This document shows, piece by piece, positions 25,983-35,786 of a stretch of 64,000 nt of DNA (position 1 is the stretch's first letter; each line of letters begins with the position of its first letter). The stretch is from Nocardia cyriacigeorgica. Its GTDB lineage: Bacteria; Actinomycetota; Actinomycetes; Mycobacteriales; Mycobacteriaceae. Location of the stretch: the NCBI RefSeq assembly GCF_010858045.1, contig NZ_JAAGVC010000010.1, positions 62,001-126,000 of the forward strand, in the 5' to 3' direction. The notes under the pieces are model-generated. The model had not been told where the DNA came from and did no database searches. It saw only the letters and a list, made by a program, of their open reading frames with translations. The translations under genes were made by a program, and so were the position numbers.

Positions 25983-26828
25983 ATGACCGAATCGAAGCCG
26001 CTCGCGGGTAAGACGCTGATCATGTCCGGCGGCAGCCGAGGCATCGGGCTGGAGATCGCCAAGCGAGCCGCGGCCGACGGCGCGAACATCACCCTGATCG
26101 CCAAGACCGACAAGCCGCATCCCAAACTGCCAGGCACCATCCACACCGCCGCCGCCGAACTCGAAGCCGCCGGCGGCAAGGTGCTGCCCTTCGTCGGCGA
26201 CGTGCGCATCGACGAATCGGTCGCCGAAGCCGTGCGCCAGACGATCGAGCAGTTCGGCGGCATCGACATCGTGGTCAACAACGCCTCGGCCATCGACCTC
26301 TCGCCCACCGACGCGCTGCCGATGAAGAAATACGACCTCATGCAGGACATCAACTGCCGCGGCAGTTTCCTGCTGTCGAAGCTGTGCATCCCCGCGCTGC
26401 GCGAATCCGCCGCGGCCGGGCGCAACCCGCACATCCTCACCCTCTCGCCGCCGCTGAACCTCGACCCGAAGTGGGCGGGCTCCTCGCTCGGCTACACCAT
26501 CGCCAAGTACGGCATGTCGCTGACCACCCTCGGCCTGGCCGAAGAGCTGAAGTCCGACGGCATCGGCGTCAACTCGCTGTGGCCGCGCACCACCATCGCC
26601 ACCGCCGCGGTGAAGAACCTGCTCGGCGGCGAGGAAATGGTCGCCACCTCCCGCACCCCCGACATCTACGCCGACGCCGCCTACCTGGTGCTGACCTCCC
26701 CCTCGACCGAAACCACCGGCAACTTCTTCATCGACGACGACGTCCTCGCCGCCCACGGCATCACCGACCTGGACAAGTACCGCGTCACCCCGGGCGATGG
26801 CCCCCTGACCACCGACCTGTTCCTGTAG
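25983..26828 (+). CDS. Short-chain dehydrogenase, HSDL2-like
   Basis: NAD(P)-dependent oxidoreductase of 281 aa. It has the cofactor motif SGGSRGIG near residue 15, VVNNASAI near residue 98, the catalytic serine in ILTLSPP, and YTIAK with the Tyr and Lys of the active site. The extended N-terminal region IAKTDKPHPKLPGTIHTAAAEL is typical of the hydroxysteroid-dehydrogenase-like-2 branch. Only the SDR domain is present, with no sterol-carrier domain. AGGAG lies 7 nt before the ATG. The KstR-like operator upstream suggests a role in steroid or fatty-acid breakdown, which is inference. Confidence 0.9.
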   Translation: MTESKPLAGKTLIMSGGSRGIGLEIAKRAAADGANITLIAKTDKPHPKLPGTIHTAAAELEAAGGKVLPFVGDVRIDESVAEAVRQTIEQFGGIDIVVNNASAIDLSPTDALPMKKYDLMQDINCRGSFLLSKLCIPALRESAAAGRNPHILTLSPPLNLDPKWAGSSLGYTIAKYGMSLTTLGLAEELKSDGIGVNSLWPRTTIATAAVKNLLGGEEMVATSRTPDIYADAAYLVLTSPSTETTGNFFIDDDVLAAHGITDLDKYRVTPGDGPLTTDLFL

Positions 26829-27127
26829 CGGAGCCGGGCTGGATCCCGGAGGCAAGCCCAGCCTCTACCATTCCCCGCCGCACCGGTCCCGATCCGGCCG
26901 GGGCCCGGCTCACCCAGCTCGGACCGTAGGCAGCGAGTAGTCCGGCAGCGAAGTCAGCGCGAGCCAAGTCGGTGGCTGACAGCCCGGTGAGGAACGCACG
27001 GCCGGGTCAGGTGGTGGCCTCCGAGGTCCACGGCATCGTGCACACAGGAATACCGCAGTAGCCGATCGGTTTTCGGGCAGGCATCGGCCATGGAGCGCCG
27101 GGCCGTGCGCGGCCCGGCGCTCGAGGA
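26829..27127. other. Convergent intergenic space, 299 bp
   Basis: Lies between the SDR stop and the stop of the minus-strand proline-rich gene. Apart from the terminator at 27093-27122 I see no gene, repeat or conserved site. Confidence 0.5.
27093..27122 (-). terminator. Terminator of the proline-rich membrane protein gene
   Basis: Perfect 12-bp arms GAGCGCCGGGCC and GGCCCGGCGCTC flank a 6-nt loop. It lies 5 nt beyond the stop codon of the minus-strand gene. There is no T-tract, which is common in actinobacteria. Confidence 0.75.
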
Positions 27128-27895
27128 CTAGATGAGCAGCAGGGGCAGGACGCTGAGCAGGATCAGCAAGGCGGCGCAGGCCCAGGAAATGTAGACGAAG
27201 ACCATGCCCGGGGTCTTCTGGGGGCCCGGGCCGATGGCGCCGTTGAGGAAGATCAGGGCGGGGGCGCGGTAGTAGAGGCGCGCGGCCTGGCCTTCGGCGA
27301 CGGGGACGGCGGTGGTGGCGGGGCCCATGTCGAACAGCCAGGGAGTGCTGACCTTGACGTGGTGCTGGCCGGGGCCGACCGGGATGTGGTTGGCGCCCCA
27401 GAGGGTGTTGGGCACCTGCTGGCCGTTGACGATGATCTTCGGTTTGGTGATGGCGAGCAGGAAGGCCAGCGGAGTGTAGGAGGCGTCGACGGTGAGGCCG
27501 GGCGGGTCGCCGGGCATGCCCTGACCGGCCGCGGGAGCCTGCGCGCCCGGGCCGCCGTACGGCATGGGCGGCTGAGCGCCTGGCATCGGCGGACGACCCT
27601 GTGGCGGCATGCCCTGCGGCGGTTGACCATACGGCCCGCCCTGCGGGAACTGCGGTGCCCCATTCGGCATCGGCGGACGGCCTGGCATCGGCTGACCAGG
27701 CGCCTGCTGGCCCGGCATCGGATGGCCCATCGGCGGTTGACCCGGCATCGGATGACCGGGCGACTGGCCCGGCATCGGCTGACCCATCGGCGGCTGACCG
27801 TACGGCGGAGCACCCGGCGGCGCGTACTGCGGCGCACCCCCGAACTGCGGCTGACCTGGCACCGGCTGCGCCTGCGGCGGCCCCGGGTAACTCAT
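27128..27895 (-). CDS. Proline/glycine/methionine-rich protein with C-terminal membrane anchor
   Basis: A 255-aa protein in three parts. Residues 1 to about 130 are low-complexity Pro/Gly/Gln/Met with repeats of the form PMPGQ and PPMG. Residues about 135-220 form a folded region (LTVDASYTPLAFLLAITKPKIIVNG, WGANHIPVGPGQHHVKVSTPWLF) that looks like a beta-rich domain. The C-terminus MVFVYISWACAALLILLSVLPLLLI is one long hydrophobic helix. It is probably tail-anchored with the rest in the cytoplasm. Similar proline-rich anchored proteins are common in mycolate bacteria, but I cannot assign a function. GGGAGGA lies 4 nt before the ATG. Confidence 0.75.
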   Translation of the reverse strand: MSYPGPPQAQPVPGQPQFGGAPQYAPPGAPPYGQPPMGQPMPGQSPGHPMPGQPPMGHPMPGQQAPGQPMPGRPPMPNGAPQFPQGGPYGQPPQGMPPQGRPPMPGAQPPMPYGGPGAQAPAAGQGMPGDPPGLTVDASYTPLAFLLAITKPKIIVNGQQVPNTLWGANHIPVGPGQHHVKVSTPWLFDMGPATTAVPVAEGQAARLYYRAPALIFLNGAIGPGPQKTPGMVFVYISWACAALLILLSVLPLLLI

Positions 27896-27972
27896 CGATT
27901 CCTCCCAAGATCGGTAACGTGCACGCGCACCCTACCGAGGTTTCGCCGGTGGCTCATGTCGAGAGCGGCGGG

Positions 27973-28168
27973 CCGGCTTCGTCTGATCACTGCCGCAGCC
28001 GCCGTCGAGGCGGCTCGAGCTCACTAGTACCTACCCATCTCGGGCGAGCTCGAACCACAAGATGACTGCGCCGGCTGCGTCCGATTCATGCCGCGGCCGC
28101 CGTGAAGCAGCCCGGGCACACCGGTATCTACCCGTCCAGGGCAGGCTCGAACCACGAGAGGGCCGCGC
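27973..28168. repeat. Degenerate ~98-bp tandem duplication
   Basis: Two diverged copies start at 27973 and 28071 with CCGGCT(T/G)CGTC. They share GCCGC(A/G)GCCGCCGT in the middle and GGCTCGAACCAC or GAGCTCGAACCAC near the end. The repeat lies in the 451-bp space between the proline-rich gene and the 3' end of glfT2. The rest of that space (28169-28346) shows nothing clear. Confidence 0.6.
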
Positions 28169-28346
28169 ATCGCGCCAAAGCACGCCGGCACTGTCTACGG
28201 CGAATCACACTCGGATACCGACACGGAGATACCGAGTCCGACCATGGCAATCACGGCGATCCACGACCCATCCCGAAATGTAGCGGCACGCCGAAACTCC
28301 ATCGGCGACAACCGTTGTCATCCGGCCGTCACCGATGGTTCCGCAC

Positions 28347-30257
28347 TCAGCGCGCCTCGCGACCTCCGTCGATCCCGTACAACCGCTCCCAATTCTCACG
28401 GCTGGTGAGCTCCGGCATCGCCGCCCGGTACTGCTGTTGCAGCGCGGGCAGTTCGCGGCGCAGGCGGCGCAGCACCCGGATGGTGCGCAGCAGCAGTTTG
28501 CGCACGGTCGCCTTGTCGCGGCGGCGAACTCGCACACCGGACTGGGAGGCATCGGTGACGACGACGTGGTCGAACAGCGACACGTGCCACCAGTGCGCGT
28601 CCTCGCGGGTGACGCCGACGATGCCGTGCTGGGTGCGCCCGGTCCACTGCGTGATCGCGCGCTTGACCAGCACCGCGAGCAGCCGGCTCGGCTCACCACC
28701 AGCGCGCCGGACCTGGATCTCGGCGGAGGACACCGGCGGCGTGGCGGCCGGATGCTTGATGGTCTCGGCGAATTCGGCGCGGCTGGTGCGGGCCGCCGCC
28801 AGCGCCTCGATGCCGCCGTCGCGCAGCACCTGCGGGCCACGCAGGAAGTCCTCGATGCCCTGCAACGTGGTGTGCGCGAGACCGTACTGCATGGCCACCA
28901 AATGCTCGGCCAGGTTGCGGAACAGCTGCCGGGTGATCGCCTTGCCGTCGAGATCGGTGTGCATGGCGCACACGATCAGCGAGTTGCGGGTGCTGAAGTA
29001 GCGGGCCCAGTCGTCGAAGTCTTTCCAGTAGAAATCGGCGTGCCAGACCGCGGCATTGGGCAGCGTCACCGTGACGAAGCCGTGCTCGCGGGCGCGAACG
29101 CCGTATTCGACGTCGTCCCACTGGAAGAAGATCGGGATCGGCAGCCCGATCTTCTTGACCACCTCGGCCGGGATCAGGCAGGTCCACCAGGCGTTGTAGC
29201 CGGCGTCGACGCGGCGTTCCTGGTTCTTCTTCAGCATGCTGGTGTTGCGCAGGGCCTTCGGCACCTTCTGCCCGTGCATCAGCTTGTCCAGATGCACTTC
29301 CTCGGCGCCGACGTTGAGGTAGTCGGGGTTGAGCAGGAACAGCATCTGTGCGCCGACCAGCGTCGGTTCCACGGTCAGATTGGCGAAAGCGTTGAGCCGC
29401 AACACCGTTTCCGGCTCGCACAGGATGTCGTCGTCCATCAGGATGACGTCGGCGTGCTCATTGGCGCCGGACACCTCGTAGAGCCCGCGGGTGAACCCGC
29501 CGGCCCCGCCAAGGTTGGGCTGACGGATGTAGCGCAGCTTGTCACCGAAGACGGGCAGCGTCTGCTGGAACAGCGGCCGGTCCTGTACCAGGTCGGTGCC
29601 CTGATCGACCACATACACCGCATCGATGGCGGCGAGCACGACCGGATCGGAGGCCAGCGCGGCGACGGTGTGCGCGCAATCCTCGGCCCGGTTGAAGGTG
29701 CAGATCGCGATGGCGACCGGACGCACCCGCTCCGGTGCGGCGGTGGTCCAGGTGAGTTCGGAGATGCCGAGCTCGGCGCCGACCGCGTCGAACTCCAGCC
29801 ACAGCGCGCCACCGTCGACGTACTGGTCCAGCGGCGCGGACAGGGTCAGCGGACCGCTGGCATCGACGTCGGCGCTGGCGATGATGCGCCGGTGCCCGGC
29901 GATATCGGAGGCGACCAGCCGCACCCGCGCCTTGTTCGCCACCTCGAGCATCATCGTCGCCTCGACCGCGGTGACGGTGGTCCAGCGCTGCCAGTAGCTG
30001 GCCGCGAACCGCCCGAAATAGGTGTTGGTGTGCGCGAGGGCGCCCTTCTCCAGCCGCAACGCCTGCCGTTCCCGCGTCGAGCGGCCCTTGACCACGGCGT
30101 ACAGCTCATCGCTTACCTTCGGCGACGGGCCGGTGAAGATCCCTCGCTGCAGCACCAGTCGATCGGGCGCCGGGTGGGAGGCGACACGCAACGCGTCCGG
30201 CGCGACGTCCGCGCGATCGTTCGTTTCGGTAACGGCCTGGGTAGCCGACTGGTCCAT
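28347..30257 (-). CDS. glfT2: Galactofuranosyltransferase GlfT2
   Basis: Processive bifunctional beta-(1,5)/(1,6) galactofuranosyltransferase that polymerises the galactan on the cytoplasmic face. The start at 30257 (MDQSATQAV) gives 636 aa, matching the roughly 637 aa of the mycobacterial enzyme, and GAGG lies just upstream. An ATG at 30278 is the alternative. Visible features are the N-terminal beta-sandwich (LVLQRGIFTGPSPKVSDELY), the GT-A domain with ICTFNRAEDC, LMDDDILCEPE (metal DDD), FFQWDDVEYGVRA (catalytic WDD), NAAVWHADFYWKDFDDW with the conserved histidine, and a C-terminal helical domain. The UDP-galactopyranose mutase gene glf, its usual neighbour in mycobacteria, is not in this window. 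Confidence 0.95.
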   Translation of the reverse strand: MDQSATQAVTETNDRADVAPDALRVASHPAPDRLVLQRGIFTGPSPKVSDELYAVVKGRSTRERQALRLEKGALAHTNTYFGRFAASYWQRWTTVTAVEATMMLEVANKARVRLVASDIAGHRRIIASADVDASGPLTLSAPLDQYVDGGALWLEFDAVGAELGISELTWTTAAPERVRPVAIAICTFNRAEDCAHTVAALASDPVVLAAIDAVYVVDQGTDLVQDRPLFQQTLPVFGDKLRYIRQPNLGGAGGFTRGLYEVSGANEHADVILMDDDILCEPETVLRLNAFANLTVEPTLVGAQMLFLLNPDYLNVGAEEVHLDKLMHGQKVPKALRNTSMLKKNQERRVDAGYNAWWTCLIPAEVVKKIGLPIPIFFQWDDVEYGVRAREHGFVTVTLPNAAVWHADFYWKDFDDWARYFSTRNSLIVCAMHTDLDGKAITRQLFRNLAEHLVAMQYGLAHTTLQGIEDFLRGPQVLRDGGIEALAAARTSRAEFAETIKHPAATPPVSSAEIQVRRAGGEPSRLLAVLVKRAITQWTGRTQHGIVGVTREDAHWWHVSLFDHVVVTDASQSGVRVRRRDKATVRKLLLRTIRVLRRLRRELPALQQQYRAAMPELTSRENWERLYGIDGGREAR

Positions 30258-30395
30258 GAAGTCCTCGAAATTCCTCATTGTGCCGACGGGACAGACATGT
30301 CCCTGCATACGGTTCGCGGCGGGAGCGAGGATATCAATCGCACACGCCGTAAGCCCGCCGAGTAGCTACCCGGCCGGCCGGTCGGATAACCCTGC

Positions 30396-30920
30396 TCATT
30401 CGGCGCCGACCCGTTCCGGAGCGGGGGCGCTCTTGCCCACGAAGACGAACTTGTCGTAGGCCCAGTAGCGGAACACCACGGCGACGATCTGGCCGATCAG
30501 GGTGCCGGAGATGTTGTCCGAGAGCGCGCTGGAGAGATCCAGCACATAACGGGAAAAGCCCAGGCAGCCCAGCTGCAAGCCGATGGCGATGACGTTGAAC
30601 ACCGCGTACAGCAGGTACTCGCGCCCTGGGTTGTCGGTCTTCTTGTGCGAGAAGGTCCACCACTTGTTGCCGAAGTAGGTGACCACCGTCGCGACCGCGA
30701 TCGCGATGATCTTCGCGGGCAGCGGTGCGTGATAGAGCACACCCTCCCCACCCCAGAACACCAGCAGGTTGTAGGTGCCCGCGTCGACCAGGAAACCGAT
30801 GGCACCGACCACCAGGAACGCACTGCCCTGACGCAGCGCGGTGAACACTTTGCCGGTCAACGACGCGGGCGCCGCAGGCGCTGACTGCGGTGCGGGACTC
30901 GTCGGCTCACTGGGTGACAC
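30396..30920 (-). CDS. GtrA-family membrane protein
   Basis: A 174-aa protein with four hydrophobic segments after a disordered Pro/Ser/Ala N-terminus. The GtrA core is FLVVGAIGFLVDAGTYNLLVF, TVVTYFGNKWWTFSH and the C-terminal VVFRYWAYDKFVF. GtrA proteins are proposed to flip polyprenyl-phosphate-linked sugars. It lies about 100 bp from, and divergent to, a membrane GT2 enzyme and a DUF2142 protein, suggesting one functional unit. It points towards glfT2 and could be transcribed with it. A second GtrA is at 41851-42303. Confidence 0.9.
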   Translation of the reverse strand: MSPSEPTSPAPQSAPAAPASLTGKVFTALRQGSAFLVVGAIGFLVDAGTYNLLVFWGGEGVLYHAPLPAKIIAIAVATVVTYFGNKWWTFSHKKTDNPGREYLLYAVFNVIAIGLQLGCLGFSRYVLDLSSALSDNISGTLIGQIVAVVFRYWAYDKFVFVGKSAPAPERVGAE

Positions 30921-31021
30921 TCGGGCGACGGTACCGCAGGCACCTCGCTGGGGCGTTTGCCCGCGCGCACCTGTAATCTCCCGGTGTTCCCATTCACAGC
31001 CGACCTCGAGGATTGACCCGG

Positions 31022-31984
31022 GTGGATCCCACCGAGCTTCGCATTGCCGCCGTGGTCCCTTGCCACAACGAAGAGGCTTCGGTCGCCAAGGTCGTCACCG
31101 ACCTGCAGGCCGCCGTGCCGGGCATCGTCGTCTACGTCTACGACAACCTGAGCACCGACGCCACGGCCGAACGCGCCCGCGAAGCCGGTGCGATCGTGCG
31201 GGCCGAGCACACCAAGGGCAAGGGCAATGTGGTTCGCCGCGCCTTTGCCGACATCGAGGCCGATGTGTACCTGATGATCGACGGCGACGACACCTATGAG
31301 GCGTCGGCCGCACCGCTGATGATCAAAACCCTGCTCGACGGCCCCTACGACCATGTGCTCGGCGTGCGCAAGCAGGACGAGGGCGCCTCGGCGTACCGTG
31401 CGGGCCACGAGACCGGCAACAAGGTGCTCAACGGCGTGGTCGGCAAGGTGTTCGGCGAGAACGTCGAGGACATGCTGAGCGGGTTCCGGGTGTTCTCCCG
31501 CCGTTTCGTCAAGAGCTTCCCCGCCGTCTCCCGCGAGTTCGAGATCGAGACCGAGCTGACGGTGCATTCGCTGCATCTGCGGGTGCCGCAGACCGCGGTC
31601 CCGGTGGGTTTCCGTGATCGCCCGGCGGGCAGCGAGAGCAAGCTGCGCACCTACCACGACGGTTTCAAGATCCTGGCGCTCATCATCGGGCTGGCGCGGC
31701 ACGAGCGGCCGGTCGCCTTCTACGGCCTGTTCGGCACGTTGAGCTGGCTGGTGTCGGTGATCCTGACGATTCCGATCGTCATCGAGTTCTACGATTCGCA
31801 CACCGTGCCGCGTTTCCCCACGCTGTTCCTGGCCTTCACCCTGCTGCTGCTCGGCAGCCTGGCCTGGACCGCGGGCATGATCCTCGACGGCATCCGCCGG
31901 TCGCGGCATGAAACGGCGCGACTGGTCTACCTGCGCTATTCGGCTCCCGGGGAGGACCCGCGTCCCGGCGAGGCCGGACGTTGA
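31022..31984 (+). CDS. Membrane-bound GT2 polyprenyl-phosphate glycosyltransferase (DPM1/GtrB-like)
   Basis: Transfers a sugar from a nucleotide donor to polyprenyl phosphate at the inner face of the membrane, by family. The 320-aa protein has a GT-A domain (IAAVVPCHNEEASVAKVV, YVYDNLSTDATAERAREAG, YLMIDGDDTYEA with the metal DxD, MLSGFRVFSRRF, EIETELTVHSL, FRDRPAGSESKLRTYHDG) and two C-terminal membrane helices. The GTG at 31022 has GAGGA about 9 nt upstream; a TTG at 31013 lacks spacing. TAATCT at 30973-30978 may be the promoter -10 box. Its stop overlaps the next gene by 4 nt. The sugar transferred is not predictable. Confidence 0.88.
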   Translation: MDPTELRIAAVVPCHNEEASVAKVVTDLQAAVPGIVVYVYDNLSTDATAERAREAGAIVRAEHTKGKGNVVRRAFADIEADVYLMIDGDDTYEASAAPLMIKTLLDGPYDHVLGVRKQDEGASAYRAGHETGNKVLNGVVGKVFGENVEDMLSGFRVFSRRFVKSFPAVSREFEIETELTVHSLHLRVPQTAVPVGFRDRPAGSESKLRTYHDGFKILALIIGLARHERPVAFYGLFGTLSWLVSVILTIPIVIEFYDSHTVPRFPTLFLAFTLLLLGSLAWTAGMILDGIRRSRHETARLVYLRYSAPGEDPRPGEAGR

Positions 31985-33585
31985 CGACCTCGGCCGACCG
32001 GAAATCCGCAGCCTCCGAGGAACCGGCCGACCCCGAGACCCCCACCGCTGACACCGGCGACGCGGCGAAGTCCGAAGCCGCGAGCCCGGCCGCGTCGTCG
32101 CGCCCCGAGAAGTCCTCGCGGACCGCGAATCCCCTGCGCCGCACCGCCGACACCCTGATCGCCAGGTTCGGCGCCGCGACCCTCGCCTTCACCATCCTGG
32201 CGGCCCTGTTCGGCGCCGTATTCGCGGTGATCACCCCGCCGTTCTGGGGTCACGACGAGATCACCCAGTTCGGGCGCGCCTATCAGGTCGCGCACGGCGG
32301 CTTCCTGCCGCAGGAAATCGATGACGATCGCGGCGTCGCCTACGGCGGCCAAGCGCCCGCGGCCATCGACGCGCTGATGGGCTACGCCTTCCGCGACTAC
32401 AACGACAACCCGGAAGAGCCGGGCGCGATGGTCGGCGACCCGGGCGGCTACGACCGCGTCGGCGGCGCCGAGGTGACCGCCGAGCACAAGACGATCTGGT
32501 TCACCAACACCGCCGCCTACTCGCCGGTGCCTTATGTGCCGGCCGCGATCGGTATCCGGCTGGCCGGGGTGCTCGATCTGGACGCGGGCGGCATGGTGCT
32601 GCTGACCCGGCTCGCCGGTCTGCTCGCCTATCTCGTGGTGGCCGGATTCGCGCTGTGGGCGTTGCGCGGCTATCGCGTGCAGTGGCTGGCTTTCAGTGTG
32701 GCGTTGCTGCCCATCGCGGTGTTCCAGGCGGGCACCGTCACCGCGGACACGATGACCAACGCGCTGGCCATCATGGTCTCGGCGCTGCTGGTCAAGGCAC
32801 TGTTCCTCGGTCGGGGGCTGGGCCGGGTGGAGACGACGGCGCTGCTCGCCGCGACGGTGCTGCTGCCGTTGAGCAAGCCCACCTACGTGCTGCTGGCCAT
32901 GCTGGTGGTCCTGGTTCCGGCGAAGCGCTTCGGTTTCTCGGGCCTGCTGCGCCGGCTGCCGTGGCTGTGCGCGGCCATCGGCGCGGCCGGGTTCGCGGTG
33001 TGGATGAAGATCGCCGCGCCGACCGGTGACGGCATGAGCCTGATGCGTCCGCGGCACCAGTGGTACACGGTGAATCCGGGCGAACAGCTCAGCGGCATCC
33101 TGCGTGACCCGTTCGGTTTCCTCGGCGTCTTCGGCGAGAGCATCGCCCGCCGCGATCAGGAGTGGTTCACCGAGTTCTTCGGCGAGCTCGGCTTCGGGTA
33201 CGTGGATGTGCCCGCGATGTCGATCGTGACCTGCCTGCTGGCGTTCGCGGTCGGTCTCGGGATCGCCGAGCGGATGACGACCCCGGATTTCCGGCGCACC
33301 CTGATCGTGGCGCTGACGCTGGCGGCCAGCGTCGCGATGATCTACGTGACGCTCTACATGTCGTTCACGCCGGTCGATTTCTACATCATCGATGGTGTGC
33401 AGGGCCGCTACTTCGTGCCGCTGGCCATCCTCACCTTCGCGGTGCTGCTGCGCTGGATGCCGTTGCGGCTCACCGGCCCCGGCGGTAAGGCGCCGGGCCG
33501 CGCGGCGCCGATCACCATCGTGGCGGCCACCACGATCGCGCTGGCCGCGGCGGCCATCAAGTACTACGTGGTGGTCTGGGGCTGA
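31981..33585 (+). CDS. DUF2142-family polytopic membrane protein, probable GT-C glycosyltransferase
   Basis: A 534-aa protein with a disordered acidic N-terminus of about 60 residues and roughly eleven hydrophobic segments. After the first membrane helix comes ITPPFWGHDEITQFGRAYQVAHGG, the DUF2142 hallmark with the Asp-Glu pair expected of GT-C catalytic loops. Further marks are TVTADTMTNALAIMV, LSKPTYVLLAMLVV and DGVQGRYFVPLAIL. By family it would transfer a sugar from polyprenyl phosphate to an extracytoplasmic acceptor. TTG start overlapping the previous stop, so translation is coupled to the GT2 gene. It converges on rmlB with about 10 nt between the stops. Acceptor unknown. Confidence 0.83.
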   Translation: MTTSADRKSAASEEPADPETPTADTGDAAKSEAASPAASSRPEKSSRTANPLRRTADTLIARFGAATLAFTILAALFGAVFAVITPPFWGHDEITQFGRAYQVAHGGFLPQEIDDDRGVAYGGQAPAAIDALMGYAFRDYNDNPEEPGAMVGDPGGYDRVGGAEVTAEHKTIWFTNTAAYSPVPYVPAAIGIRLAGVLDLDAGGMVLLTRLAGLLAYLVVAGFALWALRGYRVQWLAFSVALLPIAVFQAGTVTADTMTNALAIMVSALLVKALFLGRGLGRVETTALLAATVLLPLSKPTYVLLAMLVVLVPAKRFGFSGLLRRLPWLCAAIGAAGFAVWMKIAAPTGDGMSLMRPRHQWYTVNPGEQLSGILRDPFGFLGVFGESIARRDQEWFTEFFGELGFGYVDVPAMSIVTCLLAFAVGLGIAERMTTPDFRRTLIVALTLAASVAMIYVTLYMSFTPVDFYIIDGVQGRYFVPLAILTFAVLLRWMPLRLTGPGGKAPGRAAPITIVAATTIALAAAAIKYYVVVWG

Positions 33586-33595
33586 GCGCGGCAGC

Positions 33596-34909
<1,314 letters not shown>

Positions 34910-35614
34910 ATGCTGATGAGGAAATTCGCCGCGACTTCGGCGCTCGTGATCGCCGCGCTCGGCGTCACGGCCGGCACCGTCAACGCCGCGCCCGCCCCCG
35001 AGACCGCCGTCAACTTCACCGCCGAGAGCACCGAGTCGTCGACGATCATCACCACCGATGCCGGCTCGCTGGTCGTCGAGGACAACACCTTCAAAGTGAA
35101 GGCGAGCAACGGCACCGTGCTGGCCGGAACCCCGCTGTCGTTCCGCGTCGACGATTTCGAGTTCCCGATCGCCGCCGACATCTCCGGCCGCACCGCCACC
35201 CTGACCCCGCAGCTGGACATGGCCAAGGCCGTCTACAAGCCGGTCGCCCTGCCGTTCGAGGACCAGGCCAACTGGAAGTCCCCTTATGACCGGGAGAAGG
35301 ACGCCTTCAACCGGATGAAGGACACCATCAGCACCGGCGCCACCATCGCCACCCTGGTCGGCGGCATCGGCGGCGCGGCCGTCGGCTGCGTGCTCGGGGG
35401 CATCGCGGGCGCCACCGTCGCCTCGGCCACCATCATCGGCCTGTTCGGCCCGTTCATCCCGGCCGCCGCGGTCGGATGCATCGGCGGCATCCTCGCCGTC
35501 GGCGCGCTCGGCACCCTGGCCGGCCAGATCCTGATCACCGCGCCCGTCGCGATCGGCGCCGCGATCCAGTACTTCACCACCATCAACCAGCCGTTCAACC
35601 CGCCGGCCAAGTAA
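34910..35614 (+). CDS. Secreted protein with glycine-zipper-like hydrophobic C-terminus
   Basis: A 234-aa protein. The signal peptide (LMRKFAATSALVIAALG, likely cut after VNA) is followed by a beta-rich domain of about 90 residues (SSTIITTDAGSLVVEDNTFKV, GTPLSFRVDDFEFPIAADIS). A linker with DREKDAFNRMKDT leads to about 80 residues of Gly/Ala-rich hydrophobic sequence (LVGGIGGAAVGCVLGGIAG, AAVGCIGGILAVGALG) with two cysteines. This layout occurs in families of exported proteins of Nocardia and Rhodococcus; I know no function. Insertion into the mycolate outer membrane is conceivable. GAGG precedes the ATG by 8 nt and a terminator follows, so it is a single-gene unit. Confidence 0.8.
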   Translation: MLMRKFAATSALVIAALGVTAGTVNAAPAPETAVNFTAESTESSTIITTDAGSLVVEDNTFKVKASNGTVLAGTPLSFRVDDFEFPIAADISGRTATLTPQLDMAKAVYKPVALPFEDQANWKSPYDREKDAFNRMKDTISTGATIATLVGGIGGAAVGCVLGGIAGATVASATIIGLFGPFIPAAAVGCIGGILAVGALGTLAGQILITAPVAIGAAIQYFTTINQPFNPPAK

Positions 35615-35641
35615 TTCTCCGACGGTTCCCTACAGCAGGTG

Positions 35642-35671
35642 ACCCCGTCCGGTTCCGACCGGGCGGGGTTT
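35642..35671 (+). terminator. Rho-independent terminator of the secreted-protein gene
   Basis: An 11-bp stem (CCCCGTCCGGT with ACCGGGCGGGG, one G-T pair) with a short loop and a following TTTCT, 28 nt after the stop codon at 35614. Confidence 0.85.
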
Positions 35672-35786
35672 CTGCGGTGATGGCCGAATATTTGCCCGCG
35701 AAATTACGGAACGTATTTCGGATCACATTGTTGCGGTATTCCTATCGGGCGGATTCGGCACGTGTGCGGGATTGTTCACCCACGGT

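Noticed and set aside
28335-30365. Plus-strand frame of about 676 codons opposite glfT2
   Set aside because: Antisense shadow; the minus strand holds all GlfT2 motifs.
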